The translations under genes were made by a program, and so were the position numbers. This document shows positions 39,967 to 48,794 of a stretch of 57,000 nt of DNA, one piece after another; the stretch's first letter is position 1; every line of letters begins with the position of its first letter. Source of the DNA: CAXTPV01 sp964249405 (GTDB lineage: Bacteria; Pseudomonadota; Alphaproteobacteria; Acetobacterales; Acetobacteraceae); contig CAXUBX010000007.1 in the NCBI GenBank assembly GCA_964249405.1, positions 1 through 57,000 of the forward strand. Reading direction: 5' to 3'. A model generated the notes under the pieces. It was not told where the DNA came from. It worked only from the letters and a program-made list of their open reading frames with translations, and did not search any database.

Positions 39967-41483
39967 CCCTGCTCTCCCGCCGGAACCACCAGGACCCGCC
40001 GTCGCCGGCGCGCCCGGTCCGCATCCTGCAGATCGGCGGCGGCGTCTTCCTTCGCGGCTTCCTCGACTGGATGGTCGACGTCGCCAACCAGGCCGGCGCG
40101 TTCGACGGATCGGTGGCGGTGGCGCTCTCCACCGATGCCTCCTTCGCGGAGGCGATCCGCCGCCAGGACATGCTCTACACCGTTCTCGTGCGCGGCCTTC
40201 GCGACGGGCGCGAGGTGATGGAGCGGCGGATTGTCGAGGCGATCTCGGACGCGTTCGGGCTCGCCGACGACTGGGCGCGCGCGGTCGCGGTCGCGTGCGA
40301 GCCGTCGCTGGTCGCGATCGTGTCCAACACCACCGAGGCCGGCATCTCCGACGTGGCCGAGCCAAGCCCCGGACCGGGCCTGCCGCCGCGCTCGTTTCCC
40401 GCCCGGCTGACCGCGTTGCTGCACGCGCGCTGGCGGGCGCTCAAGGACGGTCCCGGAAGCGGTGTCCTCGTGCTGCCCTGCGAGCTGATCGAGGACAACG
40501 GGCCCGCGCTGAAGCGGATCGTGCTCGCGCACGCCGCGCGCTGGACGCTCGAGCCGGGCTTCCGGCGCTGGGTCGAGACGGAGGTGGATGTCCTCTCGAC
40601 GCTGGTCGATCGGATCGTGCCCGGCTTCCCCAAGACCGAAGCCGCCACGCTGTTCGAGGCTTGGGGGTACGAGGACAGGCTGGCCGTGGCGGCCGAACCC
40701 TTCCATCTCTGGGCCATCGAGGGCGGACCGGCGCATCGGGCGCGTCTCCCGCTCGACGCGGCCGGCCTCAACGTCGTCTGGACCGAGAATCTCCGGCCCT
40801 GGCGCGAGAGCAAGGTTCGCGTGCTGAACGGCGGTCACATCGCAACCGCGCTCGCAGCCTTCCTCGCCGGCCACGACACCGTCGGCGAGATGATCGGCGA
40901 CGAGCGCTTCGCGCGGTTCCTCCAGACCCTGATCGATCGCGACATCCTGCCCTTCCTCCCGCTCGCGCCGGAGCAGGGCCGCGCCTACGCCGACGCGGTC
41001 CTGGAGCGTTTCGCGAACCCGTTCGTCCGGCACGAGCTGCTCTCGATCTCCGTCGGGTCGATCGGCAAATGGGCGATCCGGATCCTGCCGAGCCTTCATG
41101 CCGTGATCGGGCGCGACGGCCGGGCGTCGCCGCGGATCGCGTTCTCGCTGGCCTCGCTCATCCGCTTCGTGCGCGGCGAGCGCGAGGGCGCGCGCCGGCT
41201 CGGCGTGCGAGGCGCTTCGGGTTCCTACGCGATCCGCGATGACGACGCGGGGCTCGACCGGATCAACGACGCCTGGCGCCGGCACGCGGCCGACCCGGAC
41301 GCGCTGGCCCGCGCGGTCCTGTCCGACGCGACGCTCTGGGGCGAGGACCTCACCCGGCTCGCGGATTTTGCGGAACTCGTCGCGCGATCTCTCGCGCTGA
41401 TCGAGAGCGAGGGGATCGGGCGCGCCCTCGACGACCTGAACGAGGGTATCGCGCGAGCGGACGAGACTCCTTCGACCGGATAG
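39963..41483 (+). CDS. uxaB: Tagaturonate reductase (altronate oxidoreductase)
   Basis: This 506-residue member of the mannitol-dehydrogenase-like polyol/hexuronate reductases has the Rossmann start VRILQIGGGVFLRGFLDWMVDVANQ, VSNTTEAGI and PCELIEDNGPALKRIVL. The catalytic region KVRVLNGGHIATALAAFLAGHDTVGEMIGD carries the conserved K...N...H. The VRILQxGxGxFLRxFxDWM opening favours UxaB over UxuB or mannitol dehydrogenase. It reduces tagaturonate to altronate with NADH, followed by UxaA. ATG overlaps the kdgK stop by 4 bp. Confidence 0.9.
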   Translation: MTLLSRRNHQDPPSPARPVRILQIGGGVFLRGFLDWMVDVANQAGAFDGSVAVALSTDASFAEAIRRQDMLYTVLVRGLRDGREVMERRIVEAISDAFGLADDWARAVAVACEPSLVAIVSNTTEAGISDVAEPSPGPGLPPRSFPARLTALLHARWRALKDGPGSGVLVLPCELIEDNGPALKRIVLAHAARWTLEPGFRRWVETEVDVLSTLVDRIVPGFPKTEAATLFEAWGYEDRLAVAAEPFHLWAIEGGPAHRARLPLDAAGLNVVWTENLRPWRESKVRVLNGGHIATALAAFLAGHDTVGEMIGDERFARFLQTLIDRDILPFLPLAPEQGRAYADAVLERFANPFVRHELLSISVGSIGKWAIRILPSLHAVIGRDGRASPRIAFSLASLIRFVRGEREGARRLGVRGASGSYAIRDDDAGLDRINDAWRRHAADPDALARAVLSDATLWGEDLTRLADFAELVARSLALIESEGIGRALDDLNEGIARADETPSTG

Positions 41484-41524
41484 GCGTGCTCCGAAGGCCC
41501 ATGTGACGGCCGCGCCGCGCGGCT

Positions 41525-41544
41525 CCGGGCGATGCCGCGCCCGG
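41525..41544. terminator. Hairpin between convergent uxaB and uxaA
   Basis: CCGGGCG (41525-41531) pairs with CGCCCGG (41538-41544) over a six-base loop, immediately before the uxaA stop codon in the 61-bp convergent gap. A bidirectional terminator is the likely role; there is no U-run. Confidence 0.5.
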
Positions 41545-43077
41545 CTACATCGTCGCGCCGACCTGCCACGGGACGAACTCGTTGTCCCCGTAGTCGAGCG
41601 CCTCGCTCGCGGTCTTCTCGCCGGAGGCGACCCGGAGCATGTGCTGGAAGATGCGCTCGCCGCATTGCTCGATCGTCTCGTCGCCGCTGACGACGGTGCC
41701 GCAATCGAGATCCATGTCGTCCCGCAGCCGCTCGAACATCGGCGTGTTGGTCGCGAGCTTGAGGCAGGGCACGGGCTTGTAGCCGGCGGTGGAGCCGCGA
41801 CCCGTGGTGAAGCAGACGAGATTGCAGCCGCCGGCAATCTGTCCGGTGACCGCGGCCGGGTCGTATCCCGGCGTGTCCATGAACACGAAGCCGCGCGCGG
41901 TGATCGCCTCGGCATACTCGTAGACCGCCTCCAGCCGCGCGGTGCCGCTCTTCGCGACGGCGCCGAGCGACTTCTCGAGGATCGTGGTGAGACCGCCCGC
42001 CTTGTTGCCGTGCGAGGGATTGTTGTTGAGCTCGGCGTCGTTGCGGGTGGCGTAGTCGCGCCACCAGGCGATGCGGTCGAGAAGCCGCCGGGCGACGTCC
42101 GGTGTCGCCGCGCGTCGCGTCAGCAGGTGTTCCGCGCCGTAGATCTCGGGCGTCTCGGAGAGAACCGCGGTTCCGCCATGCCGGATCAGCAGATCGGCGG
42201 CGACGCCGAGCGCCGGGTTCGCCGAGATGCCGGAATACCCGTCGGAGCCCCCGCATTCGAGAGCGAGCGTCAACGCGGATGCGGGCTCGCTGGTGCGTGC
42301 GACGCCGTTCACCTCCGGCAGCATGGCCCGGATCGCCTCGATCCCGGCCTCGATCGTCGCGCGGGTGCCGCCCGTCGCCTGGATGGTCATCGCGCGCAGC
42401 CGATCATGCTCGGCGAGGCCGTGCCGGTCGAGGATCATCGCGATCTGGTTGGTCTCGCAACCGAGACCGATCATCAGCACGCCGCCGACGTTCGGGCTGG
42501 TCGCGTAGCCCGCCAGCACGCGGGTCAGCATCCGGTAGCCCTCGGCGTTCGTGTTCATCCCGCATCCGCCCTGGTGGGTGAGGGCCACGACGCCGTCGAC
42601 GTTCGGCGCAGCCGCGAGCTCGCCGCTGCGCGAGAAATGGCTCGCGACGGCGCGGGAGACGGTGGCGGAGCAGTTCACCGACGAGATGATCGCGACGTAG
42701 TTCCGCGTGCCGACCCGCCCGTCCGGCCGGCGATAGCCGCGGAAGGTCGCGCGCGCCGCCTCCGGGATCGGGGAAGAAGGGGCCGCGTCGGCGCAGAACT
42801 CGTGGCGCAGCACGAGATCGCTCATCGCGAGATTGTCGGTGTGGACGTGCTCGCCCGCCGCGATGTCGCGCGTCGCGAACCCGATCACCTGTCCGTATTT
42901 GAGAACCGGCGCGCCGTTCGGGATCGCCGCGAGCGCCACCTTGTGGCCGCGCGCGACGGGGGTTCGCAGAGGCACCGGAAGCCCCGCCACCGACGCGCCC
43001 GCGTCGAGCGGCAGCCGGAGCACCGCGACGTTGTCGGCGGGATTGAGGACGATCAGCGGAGTGGCGGTGGCGATCAC
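41545..43077 (-). CDS. uxaA: Altronate dehydratase
   Basis: This 510-residue full-length UxaA has an N-terminal SAF domain (residues 1 to about 80, with GHKVALAAIPNGAPVLKYGQVIGFATRDIAAGEHVHTDNL) and the large catalytic part. The latter shows GYRRPDGRVGTRNYVAIISSVNCSATV, THQGGCGMNTNAEGYRMLTRVLAGY, LECGGSDGYSGISANPALG and GSTAGYKPVPCLKLATN. It dehydrates D-altronate to 2-keto-3-deoxygluconate, the KdgK substrate. GTG 43077 is chosen, with GAGGA 7 nt upstream. It faces uxaB tail to tail and is divergent from glycerate kinase. Confidence 0.94.
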   Translation of the reverse strand: MIATATPLIVLNPADNVAVLRLPLDAGASVAGLPVPLRTPVARGHKVALAAIPNGAPVLKYGQVIGFATRDIAAGEHVHTDNLAMSDLVLRHEFCADAAPSSPIPEAARATFRGYRRPDGRVGTRNYVAIISSVNCSATVSRAVASHFSRSGELAAAPNVDGVVALTHQGGCGMNTNAEGYRMLTRVLAGYATSPNVGGVLMIGLGCETNQIAMILDRHGLAEHDRLRAMTIQATGGTRATIEAGIEAIRAMLPEVNGVARTSEPASALTLALECGGSDGYSGISANPALGVAADLLIRHGGTAVLSETPEIYGAEHLLTRRAATPDVARRLLDRIAWWRDYATRNDAELNNNPSHGNKAGGLTTILEKSLGAVAKSGTARLEAVYEYAEAITARGFVFMDTPGYDPAAVTGQIAGGCNLVCFTTGRGSTAGYKPVPCLKLATNTPMFERLRDDMDLDCGTVVSGDETIEQCGERIFQHMLRVASGEKTASEALDYGDNEFVPWQVGATM

Positions 43078-43231
43078 GAACGCGTCCTCGCTCGGGCGAC
43101 GGGCATGAGGTAGTCCAGCTCGGGCCGGACCGGAAGACCGGGGATCGCCGCGCCCGACGTGGAACAGTCGCAGGGAGACGGGCCAGTGCGCGGTTCGGGA
43201 ACGACGGTCTGGACTTCCGCGGCGTTCCGCG

Positions 43232-44500
43232 ATGGCTGAGCGCGACGAGGCGGCGCGGGCGGTCCTCCGGCGGGTGTTCGCGGCCGGGATCGCGGCGGCC
43301 GATCCGCGACTGACCCTCGCGTCGCACCTGCCGCCGCCGCCGCGCGGGCGCTGCGTGGTCGTCGGAGCCGGGAAGGCCGCGGCGCTGATGGCCCACGCCG
43401 TCGAGGCGGCCTGGCCCGACGTTCCGATGTCCGGCCTGGTGGTCACCCGCTACGGTCATGCGGTGCCGACCGGGCGGATCGCGGTGATGGAGGCGGCGCA
43501 TCCGGTGCCGGACGAGAACAGCGAGCACGCGGCACGGCGCATCCTCTCGCTGGTCGCCGGGCTCGGGCCGGACGATCTCGTGCTGTTCCTGGTCTCGGGG
43601 GGAGGGTCGGCGCTGCTCGCCCTCCCGGCGCCCGGCCTCACGCTCGCCGACAAGCAGGCGGTGAACCGGGCGCTGCTCGCGAGCGGGGCGCCGATCGAGG
43701 CGATGAACGCGGTCCGCAAGCACCTGTCCGCCATCAAGGGCGGTCGGCTCGCGGCGGCGGCGAGGCCGGCGTGCGTCGTGACCCTCGCGATCAGCGACGT
43801 TCCCGGCGACGATCCCGGGACGATCGCGAGCGGGCCGACGATCGGGGACGCGACCACGGTGGCCGACGTCGCGCGCATCCTCGCGTCGCGCGGGATCATG
43901 GTCCCGGCGGCGGTCTCCGGTCATCTCGCGGCCGGCCACGAGACCCCGAAGCCGGGCGAGATCGCGGTCGATGCGAGGCTGGTCGCGACGCCGATGATGG
44001 CGCTCCGCGCGGCCGCCGCGGCGGCGCGGGCGGAAGGCTGCACGCCGCTGATCCTCGGCGACGCGCTCGAGGGCGAGAGCCGCACGCTGGCCGGCGTGCT
44101 GGCCGGGATCGCGCGCGCGGCGCGGCGGCACGCCGAGCCGGTCGGCGGGCCGGCCGTCCTGCTCTCCGGCGGCGAGACCACGGTCACGATCGGCGACGGC
44201 CCGACCGGGCGGGGCGGGCGGAACACCGAGTTCCTGCTGGCGCTGGCGCTGGCGCTCGGCGGCGAGGCCGGGATCTGGGCGGTCGCCGGCGACACCGACG
44301 GGATCGACGGGATCGAGGAAGCGGCGGGGGCGCTGATCGGGCCGGACACCCTGGCGCGGGCGAGGGCGGCGGGCATTGACCCCGAGGCGTGCCTGCTGCG
44401 CCACGACAGCGCCACGCTCTTCGCGGCGTTGTCGGACCTGGTCGTCACCGGGCCCACGCTCACCAACGTGAACGATCTCCGCGCCATCCTGATCGGCTGA
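43232..44500 (+). CDS. Glycerate 2-kinase (GckA/TtuD, DUF4147)
   Basis: This 422-residue MOFRL/DUF4147 protein has RCVVVGAGKAAALMAHAVE, AAHPVPDENSEHAARRIL, FLVSGGGSALLALPAPGLTLADKQAVNRALLASGAPI and NAVRKHLSAIKGGRLA, with GGETTVTI, GRGGRNTEFLLALALAL and AGDTDGIDGIEEAAGALI. It phosphorylates glycerate to 2-phosphoglycerate; older entries call the family hydroxypyruvate reductase TtuD. Next to hexuronate genes it may handle glycerate from tartronate- or galactarate-type routes, which is inferred. ATG 43232 is divergent from uxaA. Confidence 0.93.
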   Translation: MAERDEAARAVLRRVFAAGIAAADPRLTLASHLPPPPRGRCVVVGAGKAAALMAHAVEAAWPDVPMSGLVVTRYGHAVPTGRIAVMEAAHPVPDENSEHAARRILSLVAGLGPDDLVLFLVSGGGSALLALPAPGLTLADKQAVNRALLASGAPIEAMNAVRKHLSAIKGGRLAAAARPACVVTLAISDVPGDDPGTIASGPTIGDATTVADVARILASRGIMVPAAVSGHLAAGHETPKPGEIAVDARLVATPMMALRAAAAAARAEGCTPLILGDALEGESRTLAGVLAGIARAARRHAEPVGGPAVLLSGGETTVTIGDGPTGRGGRNTEFLLALALALGGEAGIWAVAGDTDGIDGIEEAAGALIGPDTLARARAAGIDPEACLLRHDSATLFAALSDLVVTGPTLTNVNDLRAILIG

Positions 44501-44505
44501 GCATC

Positions 44506-44556
44506 GGGGCGCTGCCCCAAGCTCCGCTGGGGCCGCGGGCCCCAGCCCCCTTTCGT
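44506..44556. repeat. Double-hairpin intergenic repeat, inverted copy of 12531-12578
   Basis: GGGGC-gct-GCCCC at 44506-44518 is followed 8 bases later by CTGGGGCC (44527-44534) pairing with GGCCCCAG (44538-44545), then CCCCTTTCGT. The reverse complement follows the 12.5-kb element almost base for base. It lies between convergent glycerate kinase and sulfotransferase genes. Confidence 0.75.
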
Positions 44557-44581
44557 TAGAGGGGCTTCAACCCGGCGAGGG

Positions 44582-45799
44582 TCAGGATCCGACCAGGCCG
44601 AAGCGGACGAGATAGCGAGCGCGCACCTCCGCGAACGAGGCGGGATCGATGCCGTAGCTTCCCGGGCGATACTGGTTCCGGCCGTAGCCGCCGCTCGGAT
44701 CGGCCGACACCATGTCCGCGATCGGGTGCGTCGCCTCGGCGGAGCGGTCGAGCCCGCACGCGTCGAGGATGAAGCGGGCCTGGCCGAGCGGATCGGCGAC
44801 CAGCTCGTCGTGGCGGACGTGGAGGATCGCGGGATCGGCGTCGGCGGCATCGATGATCGTGCGCATGCCGTGCAGCCAGTCGTCGCGGACCTGCCGACCG
44901 ATCGCTTCGCGATCGACCGTGCGCGCGAAGGGGGACCGGAGAAGATCCGTCAGCCGGGCGACGGAGGCGAGCACGCGTGCCGGATCGCGATGGACGAACA
45001 CCAGGACCGTGTCCGGATAGGCGCGCCGGAGCGACGGGAGACAGAACACGTGGTCCGGCGATTTCAGCACCCAGCGCGCGTCGGGTCGATCGCCCTGGAG
45101 GTGCTGCAGGAAGCGGCGGTGAAAGCGATACGCGTGATCGAGCGCCTGTCCGGCGAGATCCTGTCCGGCGAGCCAAGCCCGATAGCTCGGCACCGAGAAC
45201 GTCGTCTCGTAGCGGAGACTCCGGAAGACGTGGCCCAGGATCTCGGAACATTCCTGCGGTCCGTCTGCCGAGAGCGGGTGCAGGCGGGCAAGCTCCGGGA
45301 CCAGACCGTTGAAGACGCGGAGGTCGCGCGACACCCGTGCGCGCGATGCCGCGGGATCGGCGCCTAGCGGATCGATCGTCTGCCAGGTGCGCGGCGCGAG
45401 GACCGACGGATGCAGCGCGAGCATCGCGTGCAGGAACGAGGTGCCGCTTCGCGGCAGGCCGGTGATCACGATCGGGGCGGCGACGACGCGTTGCCGGATC
45501 GCCGGTGCGCGACGTTCCGCCTCGTCCAGGCGCTTGAGATTGACGAGCTTGCCGCGGAGATCGGCGCGCGCCGCCAGCGCCCCGAACGCGTCGAGATCCG
45601 CTTCCCTGTTCAGGCTTTCGGTCAGGGTCGCGAGCGCGTCCGCGACGTCCTCGGACGGGGCCGCCGCGAGGCCGGTCAGCTGCGTCGCTTCGGCCATCAG
45701 CGATGCGGGATGGAGCCCGGGGTCGGCGGATCCGAGATAGTCGCGGGCGGCGGCGGCCAGCCCCGTCGCGGCCCGGAGGAGCGAGAGCGCCGCAGACAC
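44582..45799 (-). CDS. Sulfotransferase-family protein
   Basis: The protein has 405 residues. The PAPS 5'-phosphosulfate loop is GLPRSGTSFLHAML (from residue 114). The 3'-phosphate-binding region is VLKSPDHVFCLPSLRRAYPDTVLVFVHRDPARVLASVARL, the pattern of the Sulfotransfer_3 group. About 100 N-terminal helical residues precede the fold, as in many bacterial homologues. Acceptor unknown. It lies 10 bp from the HIT gene at the tail of the his operon on the same strand, so may be transcribed from it. Confidence 0.9.
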   Translation of the reverse strand: MSAALSLLRAATGLAAAARDYLGSADPGLHPASLMAEATQLTGLAAAPSEDVADALATLTESLNREADLDAFGALAARADLRGKLVNLKRLDEAERRAPAIRQRVVAAPIVITGLPRSGTSFLHAMLALHPSVLAPRTWQTIDPLGADPAASRARVSRDLRVFNGLVPELARLHPLSADGPQECSEILGHVFRSLRYETTFSVPSYRAWLAGQDLAGQALDHAYRFHRRFLQHLQGDRPDARWVLKSPDHVFCLPSLRRAYPDTVLVFVHRDPARVLASVARLTDLLRSPFARTVDREAIGRQVRDDWLHGMRTIIDAADADPAILHVRHDELVADPLGQARFILDACGLDRSAEATHPIADMVSADPSGGYGRNQYRPGSYGIDPASFAEVRARYLVRFGLVGS

Positions 45800-45809
45800 G
45801 ACGCGCCGT

Positions 45810-46193
45810 TCAATCGCGCGCCGTCAGCATCGGCCCGAGCGGGCCGCCTCCGAACAGGTGGACGTGGAAATGCGGCACCTCCTGGCCGGCGTGCGCCCCG
45901 GTGTTCGCGAGCAGCCGGTAGCCGTGGCCGTCCAGCCCGAGCGCACGCGCGACCGCGCCGACCGCGCGCCAGAAGCCCGTGATCTCCTCGTCCGACGCGC
46001 GGGCGGAGAAATCGGCGAACGAGACGTAGGCGCCGCGCGGGATCACCAGCACGTGCGTCGGGGCTTTCGGAGCGATGTCGGCGAAGGCCACGGCATGGGC
46101 GTCGTCGTGGATGCGCGTCACCTTGATCTCGTCGCGCAGGATGCGGGCAAAGATGTTGTCCTCGTCATAGGGCCCGAGCCCGTCCACCGTCAT
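45810..46193 (-). CDS. HIT-family nucleotide hydrolase (HinT-like)
   Basis: This 127-residue histidine-triad protein has DNIFARILRDEIKVTRIHDDAHAVAFADIAPKAPTHVLVIPRG at the N-terminus and the triad HFHVH (108-112) near the end. It hydrolyses aminoacyl- or phosphoramidate adenylates. The ATG at 46193 directly abuts the hisE stop with no spacer. HIT genes behind hisE are a recurring feature of alphaproteobacterial his operons, which supports the taxonomic reading. Confidence 0.93.
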   Translation of the reverse strand: MTVDGLGPYDEDNIFARILRDEIKVTRIHDDAHAVAFADIAPKAPTHVLVIPRGAYVSFADFSARASDEEITGFWRAVGAVARALGLDGHGYRLLANTGAHAGQEVPHFHVHLFGGGPLGPMLTARD

Positions 46194-46574
46194 CTACGTC
46201 TGTTCCCCGCCCGTTCCGACCGCGGCCCGCGACCGCTTCTCCTCGAGACCGCCCGTGCCTTCGCGACGCTCCAGCTCGCGCCAGACGTCGTCGGGCGTCA
46301 CGCCCTGATCCACCCAGAGTACGACGAGGTGATAGAGCACGTCGGCGCTTTCGCCGATCAGTTTCCTTTTGTCACCGCTGATCGCCTCGATCAGGCATTC
46401 GAAGGCCTCCTCGCCGAGCTTCTGCGCCACCTTCGGCGTTCCGCGGGCGAGCAGCCGCGCCGAATGCGACCGGCGGGGCGTCGCGGTCCGGCGTTCGCTG
46501 ATCACCTCGTGCAGCCGGTCGAGGATGGCGGCCGTCTCGGCCCTCGCGCGCTTGCGTTTCCGCGGCTTCCTCAC
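46194..46574 (-). CDS. hisE: Phosphoribosyl-ATP pyrophosphatase
   Basis: This 126-residue all-alpha NTP-PPase has ILDRLHEVISERR, the Mg-binding helix KLGEEAFECLIEAISGDKRKLIGESADVLYHLVVLW (ExxE...ESAD) and a short tail. It converts PR-ATP to PR-AMP, step 2 of histidine synthesis. GTG 46574 overlaps the hisF stop by 4 bp. A basic N-terminal extension (RKPRKRKRARAE) precedes the domain. Confidence 0.93.
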   Translation of the reverse strand: MRKPRKRKRARAETAAILDRLHEVISERRTATPRRSHSARLLARGTPKVAQKLGEEAFECLIEAISGDKRKLIGESADVLYHLVVLWVDQGVTPDDVWRELERREGTGGLEEKRSRAAVGTGGEQT

Positions 46575-47377
46575 GCGGGCGGGCCCGGCGGCAGCTTCAG
46601 GCGCGAGCCGGGTGCCGGCGCCTCGCGGACCGGGACACCGGCGTCCGCCATCGCGCGCTTGGCCTCGGCGATCGTGACGTGTCCGTAGTGGAACACCGTC
46701 GCGGCCAGCAGCGCGGAGGCGCCGGCAGCGGCGCCTTCGGCGAAGTGCCGCACCGTGCCGACACCGCCCGACGCGATCACCGGGATCGGCACGGCGTCGG
46801 CGACGGCGCGCGTCAACGCGAGATCGAAGCCCTCGCCGGTGCCGTCCCGATCCATCGAGGTCAGCAGGATCTCGCCGGCGCCGCGTTCCGCCATCTCGCG
46901 CGCCCAAGCCACCGCGTCGCGGCCGGTCGGCCGTCGGCCGCCATGGGTGAAGACCTCGAAGCTCGAGCCGTCGGGCCGGCGTCTCGCATCGATCGCCACC
47001 ACGACGCACTGGCTGCCGAACTTCTCCGCCGCCTCGGCGACGAGTTCCGGCCTGTGGATCGCGGCCGAGTTGATCGAGCACTTGTCGGCGCCGGCGAGCA
47101 GCAGCCGCCGCATGTCGCCGGTGGAGCGGATGCCGCCGCCGACGGTGAGCGGCAGGAAGATCCGGGCGGCGGTGCGCGACACGATGTCGATCGTCGTGTC
47201 GCGCTCCTCATGGCTCGCGCCGATGTCGAGGAAGGCGAGTTCGTCGGCGCCCGCCCGGTCGTAGACCGCGGCCTGCTCGACCGGGTCGCCGGCGTCGCGG
47301 AGCGAGACGAAGTTCACGCCCTTCACCACCCGTCCGTCCTTCACGTCGAGGCAGGGAATGACACGGGTCGTGAGCAT
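46571..47377 (-). CDS. hisF: Imidazole glycerol phosphate synthase subunit HisF
   Basis: The protein is 268 residues from ATG 47377 (a GTG one codon upstream is equally possible). It is a (beta/alpha)8 barrel with TRVIPCLDVKDGRVVKGVNF (catalytic Asp), LPLTVGGGIRS, GADKCSINSAA, TSMDRDGTGEGFDL (second catalytic Asp) and IASGGVG. With HisH it makes IGP and AICAR. The start region is made of a 25-bp tandem repeat and has no clear Shine-Dalgarno, so translation may depend on coupling to hisA. The stop overlaps the hisE start. Confidence 0.95.
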   Translation of the reverse strand: MLTTRVIPCLDVKDGRVVKGVNFVSLRDAGDPVEQAAVYDRAGADELAFLDIGASHEERDTTIDIVSRTAARIFLPLTVGGGIRSTGDMRRLLLAGADKCSINSAAIHRPELVAEAAEKFGSQCVVVAIDARRRPDGSSFEVFTHGGRRPTGRDAVAWAREMAERGAGEILLTSMDRDGTGEGFDLALTRAVADAVPIPVIASGGVGTVRHFAEGAAAGASALLAATVFHYGHVTIAEAKRAMADAGVPVREAPAPGSRLKLPPGPPA

Positions 47378-47464
47378 CACGCGGAGATCATCATTGGAGC
47401 ATCACGCGGAGATCATCATTGGAGCATCACGCGGAGATCATCATCGGAGCATCACGCGGGCGGC
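47372..47464. repeat. 25-bp tandem repeat at the hisA-hisF junction
   Basis: Units start at 47372, 47397, 47422 and 47447. The first three are full 25-mers differing by one base; the last diverges after about 15 bases. On the coding (minus) strand each unit contains GTGATGCTC, the sequence that holds the hisA stop (TGA) and the hisF start. The duplication thus separates the stop and start by about 75 bp where most genes in this operon overlap by 4. Confidence 0.9.
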
Positions 47465-48210
47465 ATCTCGGCGAGGAGATCGAGCGCGTCGCGGAGCCCG
47501 ATCCGTCCGTCGTAGAGCGCGCGTCCGACCACGACGCCCTCGATCGCCGGAGCGTCCTCGGCGGCGGCGACCAGCGCCTGAAGATGCGCGAGCGAGCCGA
47601 CCCCGCCCGAGGCGATCACCGGGATCCCGACCCGGGACGCGAGCGACGCGGTTCCCGCCACGTCGAGCCCGTCGCCGGTGCCGTCTCGCGCGATCTCGGT
47701 GAACACGATCGTGGACGCGCCCGCGTCCTCCATCCGGACCGCGAGCTCCCCGGCCTCCAGGGTGGTCTGCTCGACCCAGCCCTCGGTGGCGACCCGCCCG
47801 TGCCGCGCGTCGATCCCCACCGCGACGCGACCCGGCCATTCGAGGCAGGCCTCGCGAACCAGCGCCGGGTTGCTCACCGCGGCACTCCCGATCACGACGC
47901 GGCGGACCCCGCGCGCGATCCAGGACGCGATCGCCGCCATGTCGCGGAGACCGCCGCCGAGCTGCACCGGCACGTCGCCGGCCGCGCCGAGGATCGCCGA
48001 GACCGCCTCCCCGTTGACCGAACGCCCGGCGAAGGCGCCGTCGAGATCGACGACGTGCAGCCAGCGCGCGCCGGCGGCGACGAAACGCCCGGCCTGCGCC
48101 GCCGGATCGTCGGCGTAGACGGTTGCGTCCTCCATTCGCCCCCGGAGCAGCCGGACGCATTGGCCGGCCTTGAGGTCGATCGCGGGATAGAGCGTCAGCG
48201 CCCGGGTCAC
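47452..48210 (-). CDS. hisA: Phosphoribosylformimino-AICAR ribotide isomerase
   Basis: This 252-residue (beta/alpha)8 barrel, homologous to HisF, has LYPAIDLKAGQCVRLLRG (catalytic Asp), HVVDLDGAFAG, VQLGGGLRD, VVIGSAAV, TEIARDGTGDGLDVAG (second Asp) and VIASGGVGSLAHL. It performs the Amadori isomerisation of ProFAR. GTG 48210 overlaps the stop of the GNAT gene (GTGA). Its own stop lies in the first unit of the tandem repeat. Confidence 0.95.
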   Translation of the reverse strand: MTRALTLYPAIDLKAGQCVRLLRGRMEDATVYADDPAAQAGRFVAAGARWLHVVDLDGAFAGRSVNGEAVSAILGAAGDVPVQLGGGLRDMAAIASWIARGVRRVVIGSAAVSNPALVREACLEWPGRVAVGIDARHGRVATEGWVEQTTLEAGELAVRMEDAGASTIVFTEIARDGTGDGLDVAGTASLASRVGIPVIASGGVGSLAHLQALVAAAEDAPAIEGVVVGRALYDGRIGLRDALDLLAEMPPA

Positions 48211-48794
48211 GTCGGCGGGACCGTGTCGTGCCCGGACGCGGGCGGCCGGCCGGCCTTCTCGCCGCTCTGCAGTCGCTTGAAGTAGAAGAAGCCTGCGATG
48301 GTACGCCCGTCGACCCGCGCATAGCAGGGATGCGTGCCCCATCGCTCGAAGCCGAGGCTCTCGTAGAGCTGGATCGCGGCGTGCTGGGTCTCGCGCACGT
48401 CGAGGTTCATGACCTGGTAGCCGTAGGCGCGCGCGCAGCGTTCGGCTTCGAGCGTCAGCATGCGCGCGATGCCGAGACCGCGGGCGTAGGGTGCGACGTA
48501 GGAGTGGGTGAAGGTCGCGGCGAGCGCCTGCGCCTCCATGTTGCGTGCCGGGCGCACGAGCTGCGCCGCGCCCACGATCACCCCGTCGAGGCGTCCGACG
48601 AACAGGATCCGCTCCGGCACCAGCAGCAGGCCCGAGAAGTAGCGTTCCAGCGTCGCGCGGCCGGGCGAGTGCACCCATCCGAAGCCGCCGCCATCGAGGA
48701 TCGCCGCATCCGTCGCCTCGCAGAGGGCCTGCATGTCGTCGTCGCCTAGCGTGGTGATCCGCTCCACGGCGGCGCCGTCGCGCAGGGCGCTCAC
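48207..48794 (-). CDS. GNAT-family acetyltransferase inserted in the his operon
   Basis: The protein has 195 residues. The GNAT fold shows LFVGRLDGVIVGAAQLV, the acetyl-CoA loop SYVAPYARGLGIARMLTLEAERCARAYGYQVMNLDVRETQHAAIQLYESLGFERWG, then YARVDGRTIAGFFYFKRL. Its GTG start (48794) overlaps the hisH stop and its stop overlaps the hisA start, both by 4 bp, so it is translated in step with the histidine enzymes. It is not a known histidine enzyme; amino-acid or protein acetylation is possible. Its acceptor is unknown. Confidence 0.9.
   Translation of the reverse strand: MSALRDGAAVERITTLGDDDMQALCEATDAAILDGGGFGWVHSPGRATLERYFSGLLLVPERILFVGRLDGVIVGAAQLVRPARNMEAQALAATFTHSYVAPYARGLGIARMLTLEAERCARAYGYQVMNLDVRETQHAAIQLYESLGFERWGTHPCYARVDGRTIAGFFYFKRLQSGEKAGRPPASGHDTVPPT

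Noticed and set aside
43078..43231. Operator shared by uxaA and glycerate kinase matching TTCATGTTATGAA
   Set aside because: I read the 154-bp divergent region and found no copy of this palindrome or other strong inverted repeat.
47372..47464. CRISPR array at the 25-bp repeats
   Set aside because: Units are directly adjacent with no spacers and overlap gene ends, so it is a simple tandem duplication.
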